Positions 10,579 to 23,138 of a stretch of 64,000 nt of DNA are shown one piece after another. The stretch is from Sipunculus nudus. Taxonomy: Eukaryota; Annelida; Sipuncula; Golfingiida; Sipunculidae. Under the pieces are notes generated by a model. The model ran no database searches. It had not been told where the DNA came from and worked only from the letters and a program-made list of their open reading frames with translations. Position numbers and translations under genes: made by a program. The stretch's first letter is position 1, and every line of letters starts with the position of its first letter. The stretch is from assembly GCA_026874595.1 (NCBI GenBank), contig CM049308.1, positions 46,939,327 through 47,003,326 on the forward strand, in the 5' to 3' direction.

Positions 10579-11790
10579 TTTTTAGCTCAGCTGACTGTAA
10601 GTCTACTGAGGTATAGGGATGGCGCTTTGTCCGTCATCCGTCTGAACGTCAGTTAGCAGGGCACAAATCATAACAGCTGGTCCTAGAAACTTCTAAGTGA
10701 ACATCCAGGGAGATCAATTAAAAATTTCCTTGGAAACTGAAATTAGGTCACTGCGACCTTTTTCCTTCGAGCTATGGGGCTTGAAAGTACCCCCCAGAAT
10801 AGTAAAAAAATTGATACAAAACCTCCAATATCTTTAATTAATGCATGGTTTGTCATGAATTTTGCCTTGAATATTGACCATGACTTGTTTTGTCATTTCC
10901 TGAAACGTGGTGGTTTTCCTATTTTAACAAATATTTTTCTATTTATTTACTATAAAATGACAACAATCATGTCAGTTTCTCAGCTGTCATTACATCTGGT
11001 GTCCCAAAACCTGGTGTTTTTATTGATCACAAGTGGATGCCCTATACTAATCACCCTGTCTGTCAGTCTGTCTGTTTGTATGTCTGTCTGTCTGTCAATC
11101 CGTCCATCCACACAAATTAGTTTCCAGATGATAACTCCAGTTAAGTTTGATATATTGGTTTCAAACTTAACTTATAAATGGCCCATCACTAAGGAATGTG
11201 TATGCATTTGAAGCCAAACTTTTCATCGCAAACCTTCCATCTTCAAGATATAGCTAACCTGCCACTAGGGGAAGATTCTGTTTGATTTTTGGGTCATAGG
11301 TCAAAGGTCAAGGTCATCCAAGGGCCCATCCATTCACAAATTAGTTTATGGATGATAATTCTGCTTTGGATAGACAGACTGGCTTCAAACTTGATTTAAT
11401 AATGACCAACCACACATGTAAATTCATTTTGATTTTCAGGGTCCAGCGATCTAAGTTGAAGGTCACAGAAGCCACATCTTTAAAAAGATTGTGGATGCAC
11501 TGTAAATCGTTCTTTTCATCCTGAACTTTCCAATGTTCACACATGGCTTACTTGCCCAAAGTAAGGAAACCTGTAGAATTTGAGGTTATCTGGTTAGAGG
11601 TCAAGGTCACTTTTTAAAAGATTGTTACAATAATTCTAATGCTGCAAGTTCAAGGATATTAAGTTCTAAGATTTTTTTGGTTACAAGGTCATTGGTTAAG
11701 GTCATAGGACTGTCATTCTGAAAAATTTCTTTCAAAATATCCTTATAGACAAATTCAGCTGAGCGTTGAGACCCATGGGTCCCTAGTTGT
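10579..11790. mobile_element. Family C repeat, copy with both ends
   Basis: Starts at a TTTTTAGCTCAGCTGAC hairpin and ends with TCAGCTGAGCG...GACCCATGGGTCCCTAG. Subterminal GCTCAGCTGA/TCAGCTGAGC forms an inverted repeat between the ends. The inside holds a TGTCTG simple repeat (11059-11100) and degenerate AGGTCA clusters, and no coding potential. It is probably a non-autonomous DNA element; class unknown. Confidence 0.55.
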
Positions 11791-11972
11791 GTTGTGTGCA
11801 CCCATGCCAGATTTTCAGCAGTGATGTTTGTGTATTATGGGTAATTGTTTTTATTTGAAATGTTTAGTACCTGCATTGTTCATATACATGAGGAGTCATG
11901 GTCCAGCATTGAAGCATTATACCTGGTGTATTTCCCAATGCACAGGTTCGCATTAGGCCTGTAGGCCTTGTT
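11786..11972. repeat. Small repeat D, copy 1 (about 187 bp)
   Basis: Begins GTTGTGTTGTGTGCACCC and ends with AGGCCT-GT-AGGCCT-TGTT. Three further copies occur at 13144-13322, about 16180-16361 and 41432-41627, all on the same strand. No pol III A/B boxes were clear enough to call it a SINE. Confidence 0.6.
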
Positions 11973-13143
11973 CCTGTTTTAACGAATATTTTTCTATTTA
12001 TTTACTATGAAATGAGAACAATCATGTCAGTGTCTCAGCTGTGATTATGTCTGGTGTCCCAAACCTGGTGTTTTTTTATCACAAGTGGATGCCCTATCAC
12101 CCTCTCTGTCTGTCTGTTTGTATGTCTGTCTGTCTGTCTGTCAATCCGTCCATCCACACAAATTTGTTTCCAGACGATAACTTCAGGTTGGATTGGCACA
12201 TGGATTTCAAACTTGACTTACACATGGCCCACCACTAAGGAAAGAACCTATATGATTTTGGGGTCATAAGGTCAATGGTCAAGGACACAGGACTCAATTA
12301 AAAAGATTATGGCTGCATTTTAAGCCAAGTTTTTCATCCCAATCTTTCCATCTTGCGCATTTATCTGACTTGCCAGTATGGGGAGAGCATAAATTAATTT
12401 GGGGTCACAAGGTCAAAGGTCAAGGTCACAGGGGCAATCTGTTCACAAATTAGTTTCCAGATGATAACTCCAGTAGTTTGACATAATGGTTTCAAACTTA
12501 ACTTATAAATGGCCCACCACTAAAGTAAGAACCATGTCGATTTTGGGGTCTAATGGAGAGAGATCAAGGTCACAGGACCCATTTTATAAAAAGGAATGTG
12601 TATGCATTTGAAGCCAAACTTTTCATCACTAACCTGCCACCAGGGGAAGATTCTGTTTGATTTTTGGGTCATAGGTCAAAGTCACAGGGCCCATCCATTC
12701 ACACATTAGTTTATGGCTGATAATTCTGCTTTGGATAGACAGACTGGTTTCAAACTTGATTTAATAATGAACAACCACTTAAGTAAATTCATTTTGATTT
12801 TCAGGGTTCAGTGATCTAAGTTAAGGGTCACAGAAGCCACATCTTTAAAAAGACTGTGGATCCTCTGTAAATCAAACTTTTCATCCTGAACTTTCCAACG
12901 TTCACACATGGCTTACTTGACCAAGTGAGAAAACCTGTAGAATTTGAGGTTATCTGGTCAGAGGTCAAGGTCACTTTTTAAAAGATTGTTACAATAATCC
13001 TAATGCTGCAAGTTCAAGGATATTCTAAGTTTTTTTGGTCACAAGGTCATTGGTTAAGGTCACAGGACTGTCATTCTGAAAAATTTCTTTAAAAAATCCT
13101 TATAGGCAAATTCAGCTGAGCGTCGAGACCCATGGGTCCCTAG
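11973..13143. repeat. Tandem duplicate of the family C block
   Basis: From 'ttttaacgaatatttttctattta' onward this repeats the sequence starting near 10920, including the TGTCTG run (12106-12140), AGGTCA clusters, and the terminal GACCCATGGGTCCCTAG near 13130. Together with the following D copy it forms the second unit of a tandem duplication. This unit is longer and holds extra AGGTCA modules. Confidence 0.65.
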
Positions 13144-13322
13144 TTGTGTTGTGTGCACCCATGCTAGAATTTCAGCAGTGATGTTTGTGTAATTGTTTCT
13201 TATTCAAAATGTTTAGTACCTGCATTGTTCATATACATGAGAAGTAATGGTCCAGCATTGAAGCATTATACCTGGTGTATTTCCCAATGCACAGGTTTGC
13301 ATTAGGCCTGTAGGCCTTGTTA
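13144..13322. repeat. Small repeat D, copy 2
   Basis: Same start and AGGCCTgtAGGCCT end as the copy at 11786-11972; it sits at the same place in the second unit of the tandem duplication. Confidence 0.6.
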
Positions 13323-15018
13323 AAATATAGAAACCGCGAAAATTTAGCCTCATTGATATAAAGGCAACCACAGTATGTCAGAAACTGGTGGCGCCACCTT
13401 TTCTTGTTTTTACACCTTTTAATACCCCCATAATTGCCACTTGACAGTACTGTGAGCATTATGAGTCAAAAACTATTGGACCGATTTCTTTCATATTATG
13501 AACATGTGGAGAGATGGGTTATGGGATTAGGTCCATTCAAATTTGGGTCATGACCTTTACCATGAGAGTGGCCTTGATCTTTAATATTTCCATATTTGGT
13601 GAAAATCACACACCTCTTAATATATCTTCAGTGTTGATAGCCATATGGATTGTAAACGTGACTTATGTAGGTTCTAGGGTAATGAGGTCAAAGGTCAATG
13701 TCACTGGACTCACATCTTTCAAGATATTGTGGATGCATTTTAAGCCAAACTTTTTAACCCAGATCTTCCATCTTGAACATATAGCTCACTTGCCAATGGT
13801 GGATGATCCATATAAATTTTGGGGTCACAAGGTCAAAGGTTAAGGCAACAGGAGCTATCTGTCAAAAAATTAGTTTCCGGATGATAATTCCAGCTGTTTT
13901 TGATGTATTGATTTCAAACTTGACTTATATATGTCTTATTAAAAAAGCATAATCCCAATTGATTTTGGGGTCATGAGGTCTAAGTCAAGGTCACAGGACA
14001 CATCTTTAAAAAGATTGTTGATGCATTTTAAGCCAAACTTGCACACATGGTTCACCTGCCAACAGAGGAAGACCCCTATCCATTTTAAGGGGACAAGGTC
14101 AAAGGTGAAGGTCACAGGAACCATCTGTCCAAAATTCATTTCCTTATGATTACTCCAGCTTGGAATGATATATGGGTATCAAACTTGACTTATATATGGC
14201 CCATCAATAAAACAAGATTCCTATTGATTTTGAGGTCATGAGGTCAAGGGTCAAGGTCACAGACAAACACCTTTTAAAAGACTGTGGATGCATTTTCGGC
14301 CAAACCTTTCATCTCGTACCTTTTATCTTGCACCTGCTAATAGAGGAAGACCCCTATCCATTTTGAGGGAACAAGGTCACAGGTGAAGGTCACAGGAGCC
14401 ATCTGTCCAAAAATTAGTTACCGGATGATAATTTTTTTATGTATGGATTTCAAACTTGACTTATATATGTCCATCCATCTTGGAAAGTTTTGTCGTAAAC
14501 CAGACAGGTGGTGCACCTACCCTCCTGTTTTCGTAAAATAAATTAATGCTCTTTTCTGAGTAGTGATTTGCACTGTTGGCCTGAAATTGTGCATGTCCAT
14601 TGATCTTAGACTCCTCCATCTTGTACTCAAGACTGGTGGCGCCATCTACTATCATTTTGCTGTAGTGTCCATCCGTGAATGTGCTTTTGGTGAAAATTGC
14701 TCATGGAGTGGTTCAAGGTATTGGTCTTAAATTTGGCATGTCTTCCATCTTGGAAAATTTTCTTGAAAACCACACAGGTGGCGCCACATACCTGTCTGTT
14801 TCTGTAAAATAAATTAATGCTCTTTTCTCAATAGAGATTCAACATATTGGCCCCCATATTTGGTGAAAAATATTGTTTCTCAAGTTGATAGATGGAAGAA
14901 ACTATAGTCACTTGTTAAGTGTCAGTATAAGCTGCTGAAGATGGGGGACTCTTCTTAAAGTGAGGGGGATTAATTGTCTTGGGATACCGTGGCACCTGCG
15001 GTGCCAAGAAATATCTAG
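13323..15018 (+). mobile_element. Helitron-like element F, copy 1 (5' end unresolved)
   Basis: The right end has a hairpin GGCACC-tgc-GGTGCC (14991-15005), nine bases, then CTAG (15015-15018) followed by T: the arrangement expected of a Helitron 3' end. The interior (tgaccttt...gagagtggccttga...; AGGTCA clusters) matches the better-defined copy at 41.9-43.7 kb. Sequence from about 14470 to 14900 holds extra 'caggtggcgccac' modules and may be a secondary insertion. It has no Rep/helicase coding, so it would be non-autonomous. Confidence 0.5.
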
Positions 15019-16179
15019 TTACCTGCATTTTGTATTGGGAAAATTAATTTCAAATTATTTCAAGTAGGGAACACTTCTGTGTAAAGATGGCAGCACTTGG
15101 TTTACCAGTTTGCCAAGATTTCCCAGTGCCTGGATGCTGACCATTGGCCAAGATTATGTCAGCTCTATAAAAAGCTTTGGCACAGTGACAGGATGGAAAG
15201 AGGCCTATGTGCTGCAGTCTGATTACTTTAACAGCTTGGTGTTGTGTTTTCATTGTAATTTCATTGTATTATTTTAAACAAGTGAATGCAAGTCTGTTTA
15301 TTTCAAAGTTATTTCAAGTAGGGACCTTAAAATTTGAAATTTCTTAAATTTGGAATGTTCATCAATGTTTAAAATTTTTCTGGCAAACCAGACAGGTGGT
15401 GCCACCTACCTTTGTTTTTGTAAAAAAAATAATTGCCCTTTTCTCAGGAGTGATTCGTAGTATTGGCCTGAAAATGTGCATGCTCATGTATAAGGAGTGG
15501 GTCATGGTATTGGTCTGAAATTAGCCATGTTATTCCATCTTGGAAAGTTTTCTCATAAATAAGACAGGTGGCACCACTTACCTTATGTCTTTCTTAGAAT
15601 AAATAAATGCCCTTTTCTCAGGAGTGATTCACAGTATTTGCCTGAAATTGTGGATATCCATAGAACTTTGACTCCTCCATCTTTACTCAGACTGGTGGCA
15701 CCATCTACAATCCTTTTACCATGGCATCTATTCATACATGTCCTTTGGGTGAAAATTGCTCATATCTCAGGAGTGGGTCAAGGTATTGGTCTGAAATTTG
15801 GCATGTTTATCCATCTTGGAAAGTGTTCTTATATACCAGACAGGTAGCGCCACTTGCCTTTCCATGCTAGTTGAATAAATAAATGCCCTTTTTTCAGGAG
15901 TGATATGTAGTATTTGCCTCAGGTGGTGCAGCCTACTATCTTTTTTCCTTTGCAGACATCCATCTCACGTTATTTCCCCTTACCACTCAATCCATATCTC
16001 ACTTCACCTGTACTACTTTGACTTGATGGATACACAATGTCGCTTTTGATTTCCTGTATCTAGGTTGTGTCATGCATCTGTGCAAATAGCAGAAGAGTGG
16101 TTTGAAGCCTGAAATTGTTTATGTCCATACATCTTTAATGTCTTTCGTATACCCAAGACTGGTGGTGCTACCTACATTC
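15019..16179. repeat. Non-coding repeats with GGTGG-N-CCACC modules
   Basis: Units of about 150-250 bp carry 'gacaggtggcgccac' and 'tcaggagtgattc' motifs. 15019-15240 resembles 39.64-39.83 kb. No supported gene. Confidence 0.5.
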
Positions 16180-16676
16180 ATTTTTGTGTTGTGTGCACCT
16201 ATGCCAGTATTTAAGCAGTGACATTTGTGTAACTGGTGCATGCAATCAGATTCAAAATGTTCAGTGCTTGCATTGTACATATACATGCACAGCATGGAAG
16301 CATTAATACCTGATGTATATCCCATTGCACAGGTTCACATTAGGCCTGTAGGCCTTGTTTTTAGAGTATTTGAACCTTAGTTGGAGCTCCTTAAACAGAC
16401 CTTGCAAACTGGGGGGGGGGGGGGGGGGGCATCTTTAAATAGACATGCAGCCATTAACAGGGGACCTAAGATAGTTAACAATAACTCTTAGGACCTTTAT
16501 CATTTCTTTCCTATTGCATACAGAATGTGTTTCTTGTGTACATTTATCAAAAAGTGAGATATGAAATATATTGAAAATAAAATGTAGTCCCTTTTCCCTA
16601 TGCTTGGATTTATTGAGATATTCTCATGATCAATTTCAGCTGAGCTCAATGACCCACAGTCCCTTGTTCAGTTAGG
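16180..16676. repeat. Small repeat D, copy 3, then poly-G tract and a family C end
   Basis: D copy 3 covers about 16180-16361. A G run of roughly 19 lies at 16411-16429, a likely assembly-sensitive tract. A family C right end (TCAGCTGAGCTCAATGACCC) closes near 16676. Confidence 0.5.
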
Positions 16677-17989
16677 AATTCTAATCTGAAATTTTAAACA
16701 CCCTTCACATATAAATTGATTGTAAATTGAAATGAATAATGAGTAAATAATGCAGAAATGTTTGGAGTACCATGTGAGAGAATGGTTCCTTGTGAAAAAG
16801 GCTTATTCAATATCTGAATAAAGGTTCATGTGCCCCTCCTGTCCTGCTGCTAGTGCCACTATGTGGGTGGATTTAACATAATGAGATTTGGGTAAAGCTG
16901 TATGCTGGGGCATGTGGGAAGTCTAATTGGGTATCTTCAAATGATCATAAATGTGTTTCTGCTGACACGGATGCCTGAATGTATTTTACTTTCTACTGAA
17001 CAGTATTTAATTGTTTAATATTTACAGGGTGGTAATGCTGGAAAGTCGACCCACAGATGAGCCTACTGCAAATTCCAACTTGTATGTGCTAGCAGGGCAT
17101 GAGAACACATTTTGAATCAACAAGCATCAAGACTTTATAGATCACAGCTGCTTGCCTCACATGGTTTCATGTTGCAGATATTCTGTTATTATTTGCTGTA
17201 AAAAAAAAAAGATTTGTACATGACTACTGAACAGGTTGTTATTATTTTTTATATCTCATGATTTTTTTAAACCTGTTTATGTTTTTGCTCGTAATTATTA
17301 TCAGTATTCTTTAGATGTTGTGTGTTCACAAGAATGGTTTGAAAGAGTGTGTATTATGAACCGTAATATATACCTTCATTTCTGTGATCACAGTCTCTGG
17401 CTTGTTTATAGGAATGTGGCAGCATAGTGTTGGAACTGGTTGAGAAAGACATTCTATAAGGATGTCTGAAAGAGAATATTACAGTGTTGCCAGGATAATC
17501 ATTTTCAGTCTAACAGTTAATCTGTTAATTACTGCAGTCAATAAATATATCTGTACTGGATGAATTCAATAACAAAATCCTCATGATCAAACCATGTACA
17601 GTTGTTTATGTCAGTATGGTTCAGTAAATGAAAGCCTTCATTACATTGACATCAAATGTGTTGTATTCAGTTGCCAAATGTGATATTTGTAACAAACTCA
17701 TGAGAAATTCAGTTTTATCAGGTTGGGAGCTATTCCCTCATACACAAGTGATACCTAAAAATTGTTCACCAGAAAAAAGTCTGAATCATGTGCTGTTGCA
17801 AGCTGCCGATGAGTTGTTAGACATGTTAAAAGTGTGAAGGGAAAATCATGGAAATTATAAAAAAGTTTATCATTATACAAAATACCTTGATAAAGGTTTA
17901 CCGGTTTGTGTGGTACTATTTCCAAGTGGTATGTCTTAAATAATATTTAGCATTGGTGTTTAATGAAAGAACTTGTGGTATACATACAT

Positions 17990-18080
<91 letters not shown>

Positions 18081-18726
18081 GTATATATATATATGTCTAG
18101 GCCCAGATTAGAATCTGGCCCAATTTAAAACTTGGGCAGCCCAGATCAGAATTTTAATCTTGCCTGGTCCATATATATAAAGTTGGTATCTTTCTTTGCT
18201 CATCCTGTTGTATTCAGGGCTTTCATATTTGTTTTGTACAGATGCATGTTGGGTAAAACTTGAATAGGTTTCTCTTCCTCAAATCATTTACCTGCAAAAC
18301 AAAACAAGACTGACAGTGCTTCAGTCAGGGTTCTTATTGTTGTACATTAATAGATACTGAGCATAGAGGCCATTACATTAACAATAAATTGATTGTTTAT
18401 TTAAGAAAGCTGCTGTGATCTGTTTATAAATATTTTTATATGCAAGTCATTTCCTGCACACTGGAGGCACATAGGTATGATTATATCACATTATGTGCAC
18501 TGCATCTTGTATGTAGGCATGGCAGGATAATTTGTATGTAGACATGGCAGGATAATCTGAATGTCTCTTGATTCATGTAGACCTTATTCATCTGAAATAT
18601 GAACATAAATATGGTGTTATTAATTTGATTGTATCCTCAGACTGGAAGTTAGGATCAGTATGGTTTCAGCACTGATGCATCAGCAGTGATACTTTTGAGG
18701 GAGATAACTAAAAAGTACTTGACAGT
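16677..18726. other. Largely unique non-coding stretch with long (AT)n microsatellite
   Basis: Apart from the possible exon at 17028-17115, nothing recognisable is coded here. An (AT)n run spans about 17994-18074. Short frames (63-69 codons) show no family features. This is the longest stretch in 7-53 kb with little match to the window's repeats. Confidence 0.45.
17028..17115 (+). CDS. Possible terminal exon of an unidentified host gene
   Basis: A splice-acceptor-like sequence (TTTAATATTTACAG, AG at 17026-17027) is followed by a frame starting at 17029 that encodes about 28 residues, beginning VVMLESRPTDEP and ending LYVLAGHENTF, with TGA at 17113-17115. The block lies in one of the few non-repetitive stretches. 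AT-rich sequence with an AATAAA (about 17541) follows, as a 3' UTR might. I do not recognise the protein, and no upstream exon was found in the window. The composition looks protein-like, but a frame this short can arise by chance. Confidence 0.3.
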
Positions 18727-21042
18727 TTTTTAAGCTCAGCTGACTTACAGTCAGTTTAGCTATAGCGATCATGCTTTGTCCGTCAGATATCCCAGTGGTC
18801 AGGCCACCAGTTCACAGGGCACAAATCATAACTATTAAACCTAGAGAAACCTAAATTCTCCTTTCAAACCTGAATTTAGGTCCTTGTTTGTGCATCTCAG
18901 AGTAATTATTAAAAATTTGATACAAAAGCTCCAGTATCTCAGTAATTAATGCATCGACTGCCATGAATCTTACTTTGCATATAGATCATGACCAGTTTCA
19001 TCAGTTTGCAAAAGACAGGTGGTGCCACCTGTATTCTTTATATTTATCAGTTTTCCTTTATTTTTGAGGCTTCCAAATTACACCCTATTGTGTCAGTTTC
19101 TCAATTGATGTTACATCTAGTGTACTGAAACCTTGTGTGCTCATTGATCATGTCAAGTAGTGCAACCTGTATTTTTTTATCACTTTTGATGCTATATCAT
19201 CTCTATTCTCATGACTGTCAAATACAGCAGTTATATCATTTTCTCAGCTGTTGTTTCATCTAATGACAGGAAACCAGGTATGCTTATTGATCATGACTAG
19301 TTTTTAGCTCAGCTGACTGTATGTCATCTGAGCTATAGTGGTTGGTCAGCTTCTATCCATCTCTCTGTCTCTCTGTCTGTCCGTCTGTCTGTCTGACTGG
19401 CATGTTTTGATGCCATTGGACCTAGAAATCTGTGACTGAATATCCATGGAGGTCCATAAAAATTCTCCTTGGAAACCTATAAATTAGTTCACTGTGACCT
19501 GTATCCTCGAGCTATTGGGCTTATAAGTACCCACTGAATTATTAAACATTTGATACAAAACCTCAAGTATCTTGATTATTAATGCCTGGATTGCCCTGAA
19601 TCTTGCCTTGAATATTGACAATGACAATTTGTCAGTTCCTGAAAACTGGTGGTGCGACTTGCATTTTAAGTGAACCTGTGAGCTTATGCGATGGTGTTGC
19701 GTTGTCCGTCATCTGTACATTAACCCAAACTATCTCAAAAAATGCAGGTGCTAGCATCACCAAATTTTAATGCAAAAAAAATTAGTCTTCTAAAAAACTC
19801 TATCGTATTTAGCTTATTTTTTTTTTTGCTATCTGCATTTACTTAGATTTTATAGGGAAAAGCTTAAAAACCTTTAAAAATCTTCTTCTCCTAAACAGTC
19901 AAGCCAAATTGTCCAATATTTCACAGAAATAATCCCAGAAACAATCTCTCTCAAGTTTGATCAAATGGTTCCAGTTTGGTGATTTTTAGCTGAGTTACAT
20001 GAAGTTGAACTTAGTCATCTGTCCAAAAAAGCATACTAAAATTTAAATCTCAGAAACGGCTGCAGCTATCATCACCAAATTTAATGCCAATGTTGGTCAC
20101 ATGAGACATATCTGAAATTGAGGTATTAGCGGTGCCCCCTGCATAGGCTTTTTTTGTACGGGGGTCATCAGTGCCTGTATCATACTGAGGGCTACAAAAA
20201 ACTTCTCTGAAACAATTTAGCCATATTGTTCAACATCGCATTGAAAAGATCCTAGGGTAGTGCTTTCTGAAGGATGTTCAAATGGTCTCTGTTCAGTGAC
20301 TTTTGGCTGAGTTATAGGAAGCTGAATTTAGTCATATGCCATAACAGCCCATTTTAGCTCAGTGGCTACAAAGATCTTCTCAACAAAAACCACTGGGCCA
20401 AATTCTTAAATCTTACACATAAAGTATCCTTGGGTGTTGATAATTTGGTTGATAAGAAGTTTGTTCAAATGATTTTGGTTCAGTGCTTTTTGGCTGCGGT
20501 ACAGGAAGCTGAACTTAGCGGAATTTTTTTTCAGGAAACAATGACTGGTGGCATCACCTATAATAATGTTGCTTTGTTTACACAATTTGCCTGTTATATT
20601 GAGATCGCCAAATTACAGCAATGGTGCCAGTCCCTCAATTTCTGTAACTTGGATGTACTAAAGGGCAGAAATTGTAATCATTGGACTGAACTTCTTACTA
20701 AATATCCAGAATCTCCTGAAAAAATCTCTGTGGAAACCTTAAATAAGGACATAGTGTCTATTTTCTGCAAGCTACATGCTGAAAACATCATTTTCACCAG
20801 TGAATCAGCAGGAAATGTTTATTCATGACTAGTATCATAATCTTACTTTTCACCTAATGACCTCTTCAAAGTGTGTGCCTCCACAAAGGTAATTTGGTCA
20901 CCATGACCTCATTTATATAAATTACAGGCTTATGTACAGTGCCCTATGGACAACCAGTGCCAAACACATAAATGCATCTAATATCATAGCCACCGCCCAA
21001 TCATCAGTCAGCTGAGCATCATGACCAATGGGTCACTTGGTT
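18727..21042. repeat. Nested family C and repeat B sequences
   Basis: Family C starts are seen at about 18727 and 19301 (TTTTTAGCTCAGCTGAC), a repeat B start at about 19670 (ACCTGTGAGCTTATGC), and a family C right end at 21005-21042. The 132-codon frame at 20430-20828 starts in repeat B sequence and matches no family I know, so it is not called a gene. Confidence 0.5.
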
Positions 21043-21518
21043 TTCAAATATTGCATGTGCATAGATATCTGTCATTCATTAGACAATACCTGCTTAAATT
21101 GCTTCATGACATTCACTGGCACAGTGACCTTGAACCTGGATTGGTCCTTTTTGGATGTAAATGACAAAAAATGGATAAATTGAGAGTTGGGTGGATGAAT
21201 TGGCTTGTTTTGGTATGACCAAATTTCTTGGAAAGAAGACTGAAGGTAACACCTGAAATCTGTTTTCTGGCTTACCCCTCATGGCTGCTGCTTAGGACTG
21301 GTGTATACTGAAAACCAAAATAAATATTGATCAGAGGGCAATGTCTTTTTAAATTTGGATCATGACCTTACTATGTGGGTGACCTTGTCTTTAATTCTTA
21401 CCATATTTGATAAAAATTGTACAAAACATTCATATTTCAAGAATGCATACATGGATTTTCCTGAAATATGAATGAAAACCTCGGATTGCTTTGGCTGTTA
21501 TACTGATAGCTTTAACTA
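21043..21518. other. Non-coding stretch, nothing recognised
   Basis: No strong frame and no clear match to the repeats described here. Confidence 0.4.
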
Positions 21519-23138
21519 TTTTTAGCTCAGCTGACTATAAGTCATCTGAGCTATAGTCGTGGTCCTTTGTCCGTCGGCCATCCGGCCATTAACAGGGCAC
21601 GTTTTAAACCCTTGGACCTATGATTCCAAAATTTTGCATACCATTAGATGTCCCCAAAATCTCCTACCATACTGAAAATTGGGTCATTAGGACTTCGTTC
21701 CTTTGAGATATTAAGGAAAAACCTCTGTTTTCAATAAAAAAAGCCATTGTTACATTTCAAGGCTGCCTAATAACAAAACCACTGATCTGTTTTTGATCAT
21801 ATTTTGTCAAAATTTGGCAATGGCACGTTTTTTCCCTGTAAGCACTGTTGATTTAATTTTCACAGCATATATACATAAGGATTTAATCTTTCAAAACCTG
21901 AAATCAAAGGAATTGATTGAAAAGGGTAGCTTTTATTCAAGTTTTCATACACCATGTCAAGTGTTGTTTACATCTAGCCCACCTTGTAGTACAGCCTTTA
22001 CTTGCATTATGTAACCACCCCAGGCAGCTTGCCTTGGCTCAGCTTCGCCACTACCAGCAGGCTTCTCCTCTGCCCTGCACTCCCCCCTCCCCCACCAGAT
22101 GGTACAAAAACAAGATGATTATTGTTTATATGTTATTATTTTCTGTATTTGATTCATTCTTATTATAAGCTATGCTATATTTTAAATTTTGTATTGTACC
22201 ACCAGGGTTACAATGATCAAAATGCACATTTAATTGTGTCCACAAAGTGGTGTATTGCTATGAAAGTGTGGATGTTCATCAGATAAGTAATTCCTTACTT
22301 CAGAAGAGTAAAAACTTCACCACATTTGAAATTGACTATCAATTCCAGTAATAAATTAAAGCTGAGATAGTAATTAGCACAATGATATTGTTTGTCCCTC
22401 ATTCAACCAACAGTGTGTATACTTTATTTGAAAAGATGTTTATTTTATCAAATTTACTGAATCTTTTATTTTATTTAAGTGAATAAAATTAGGCATGTAC
22501 TGAAAACTCCAATTTGCAAAACTTTTTAATAGTGATTCAAGGAATAATCTTGTAGATGCCATGTTGTGGCATTATTTTCTTTAATTTCTGTTTAAACATT
22601 TGTGATTTAAAAATAATAAAATATATGTGTGTGCATAATATGACCCAATATGAGCTACACCCTGGATATATAATGATTGCATCAATTCTAATATTTTAAC
22701 TTGTATTTTCAGTTTTTTATTAAAATTTTATAAAATTTGTAAATAAAAAAAAATTCAGATAAAAACTTTTAATGGAAAAAGTGGATATGCTAAAAAATAG
22801 GTTTATATATTAACTTAAATGCATTATTCCCTTGAAAGTGAAATGAAAGGTATTAGTCCATTCTGTCCACTTGCCTGTCCATCTGTAAATTTTCATATGC
22901 ATCACAGTATCTCAAAACTTTACTGTTTTTCTTCATGACAGTCTTGTCAGAGTATTAGTTTGCAATAGTATATTTAGAACTTTACTATAACCAAGTAGGA
23001 GGGCCCCTTTCCTCTTCGCTTCTCATATTCTTATATAAATGAAAAACATTACAATATAATGAATACATTACAATATTTTGCATTTGCAAAAATTTCAAAC
23101 TTCAGCTGAGCGCCGTGACCCATGGGTCCCTTGTTTGC
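21519..23138. mobile_element. Family C repeat, complete copy
   Basis: Runs from TTTTTAGCTCAGCTGAC to GACCCATGGGTCCCTTG, about 1.6 kb. The internal block 21845-22480 is duplicated at 33134-33730 inside another family C copy (shared marks: GGGTAGCTTTTATTCAAG, CAGGCAGCTTGCCTTGGCTC). No coding potential. Confidence 0.6.

Noticed and set aside
11786-11972. Repeat D as a tRNA-derived SINE
   Set aside because: I could not find convincing A and B boxes or an A-rich tail, so only 'small repeat' is claimed.
17028-17060. P-loop-like GGNAGKST in another frame of the possible exon
   Set aside because: That frame stops after eleven codons and has no context of a P-loop protein; the alternative frame is longer.
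20430-20828. 132-codon plus-strand frame
   Set aside because: Its first part is repeat B sequence found elsewhere in non-coding form, and no domain or promoter is visible.
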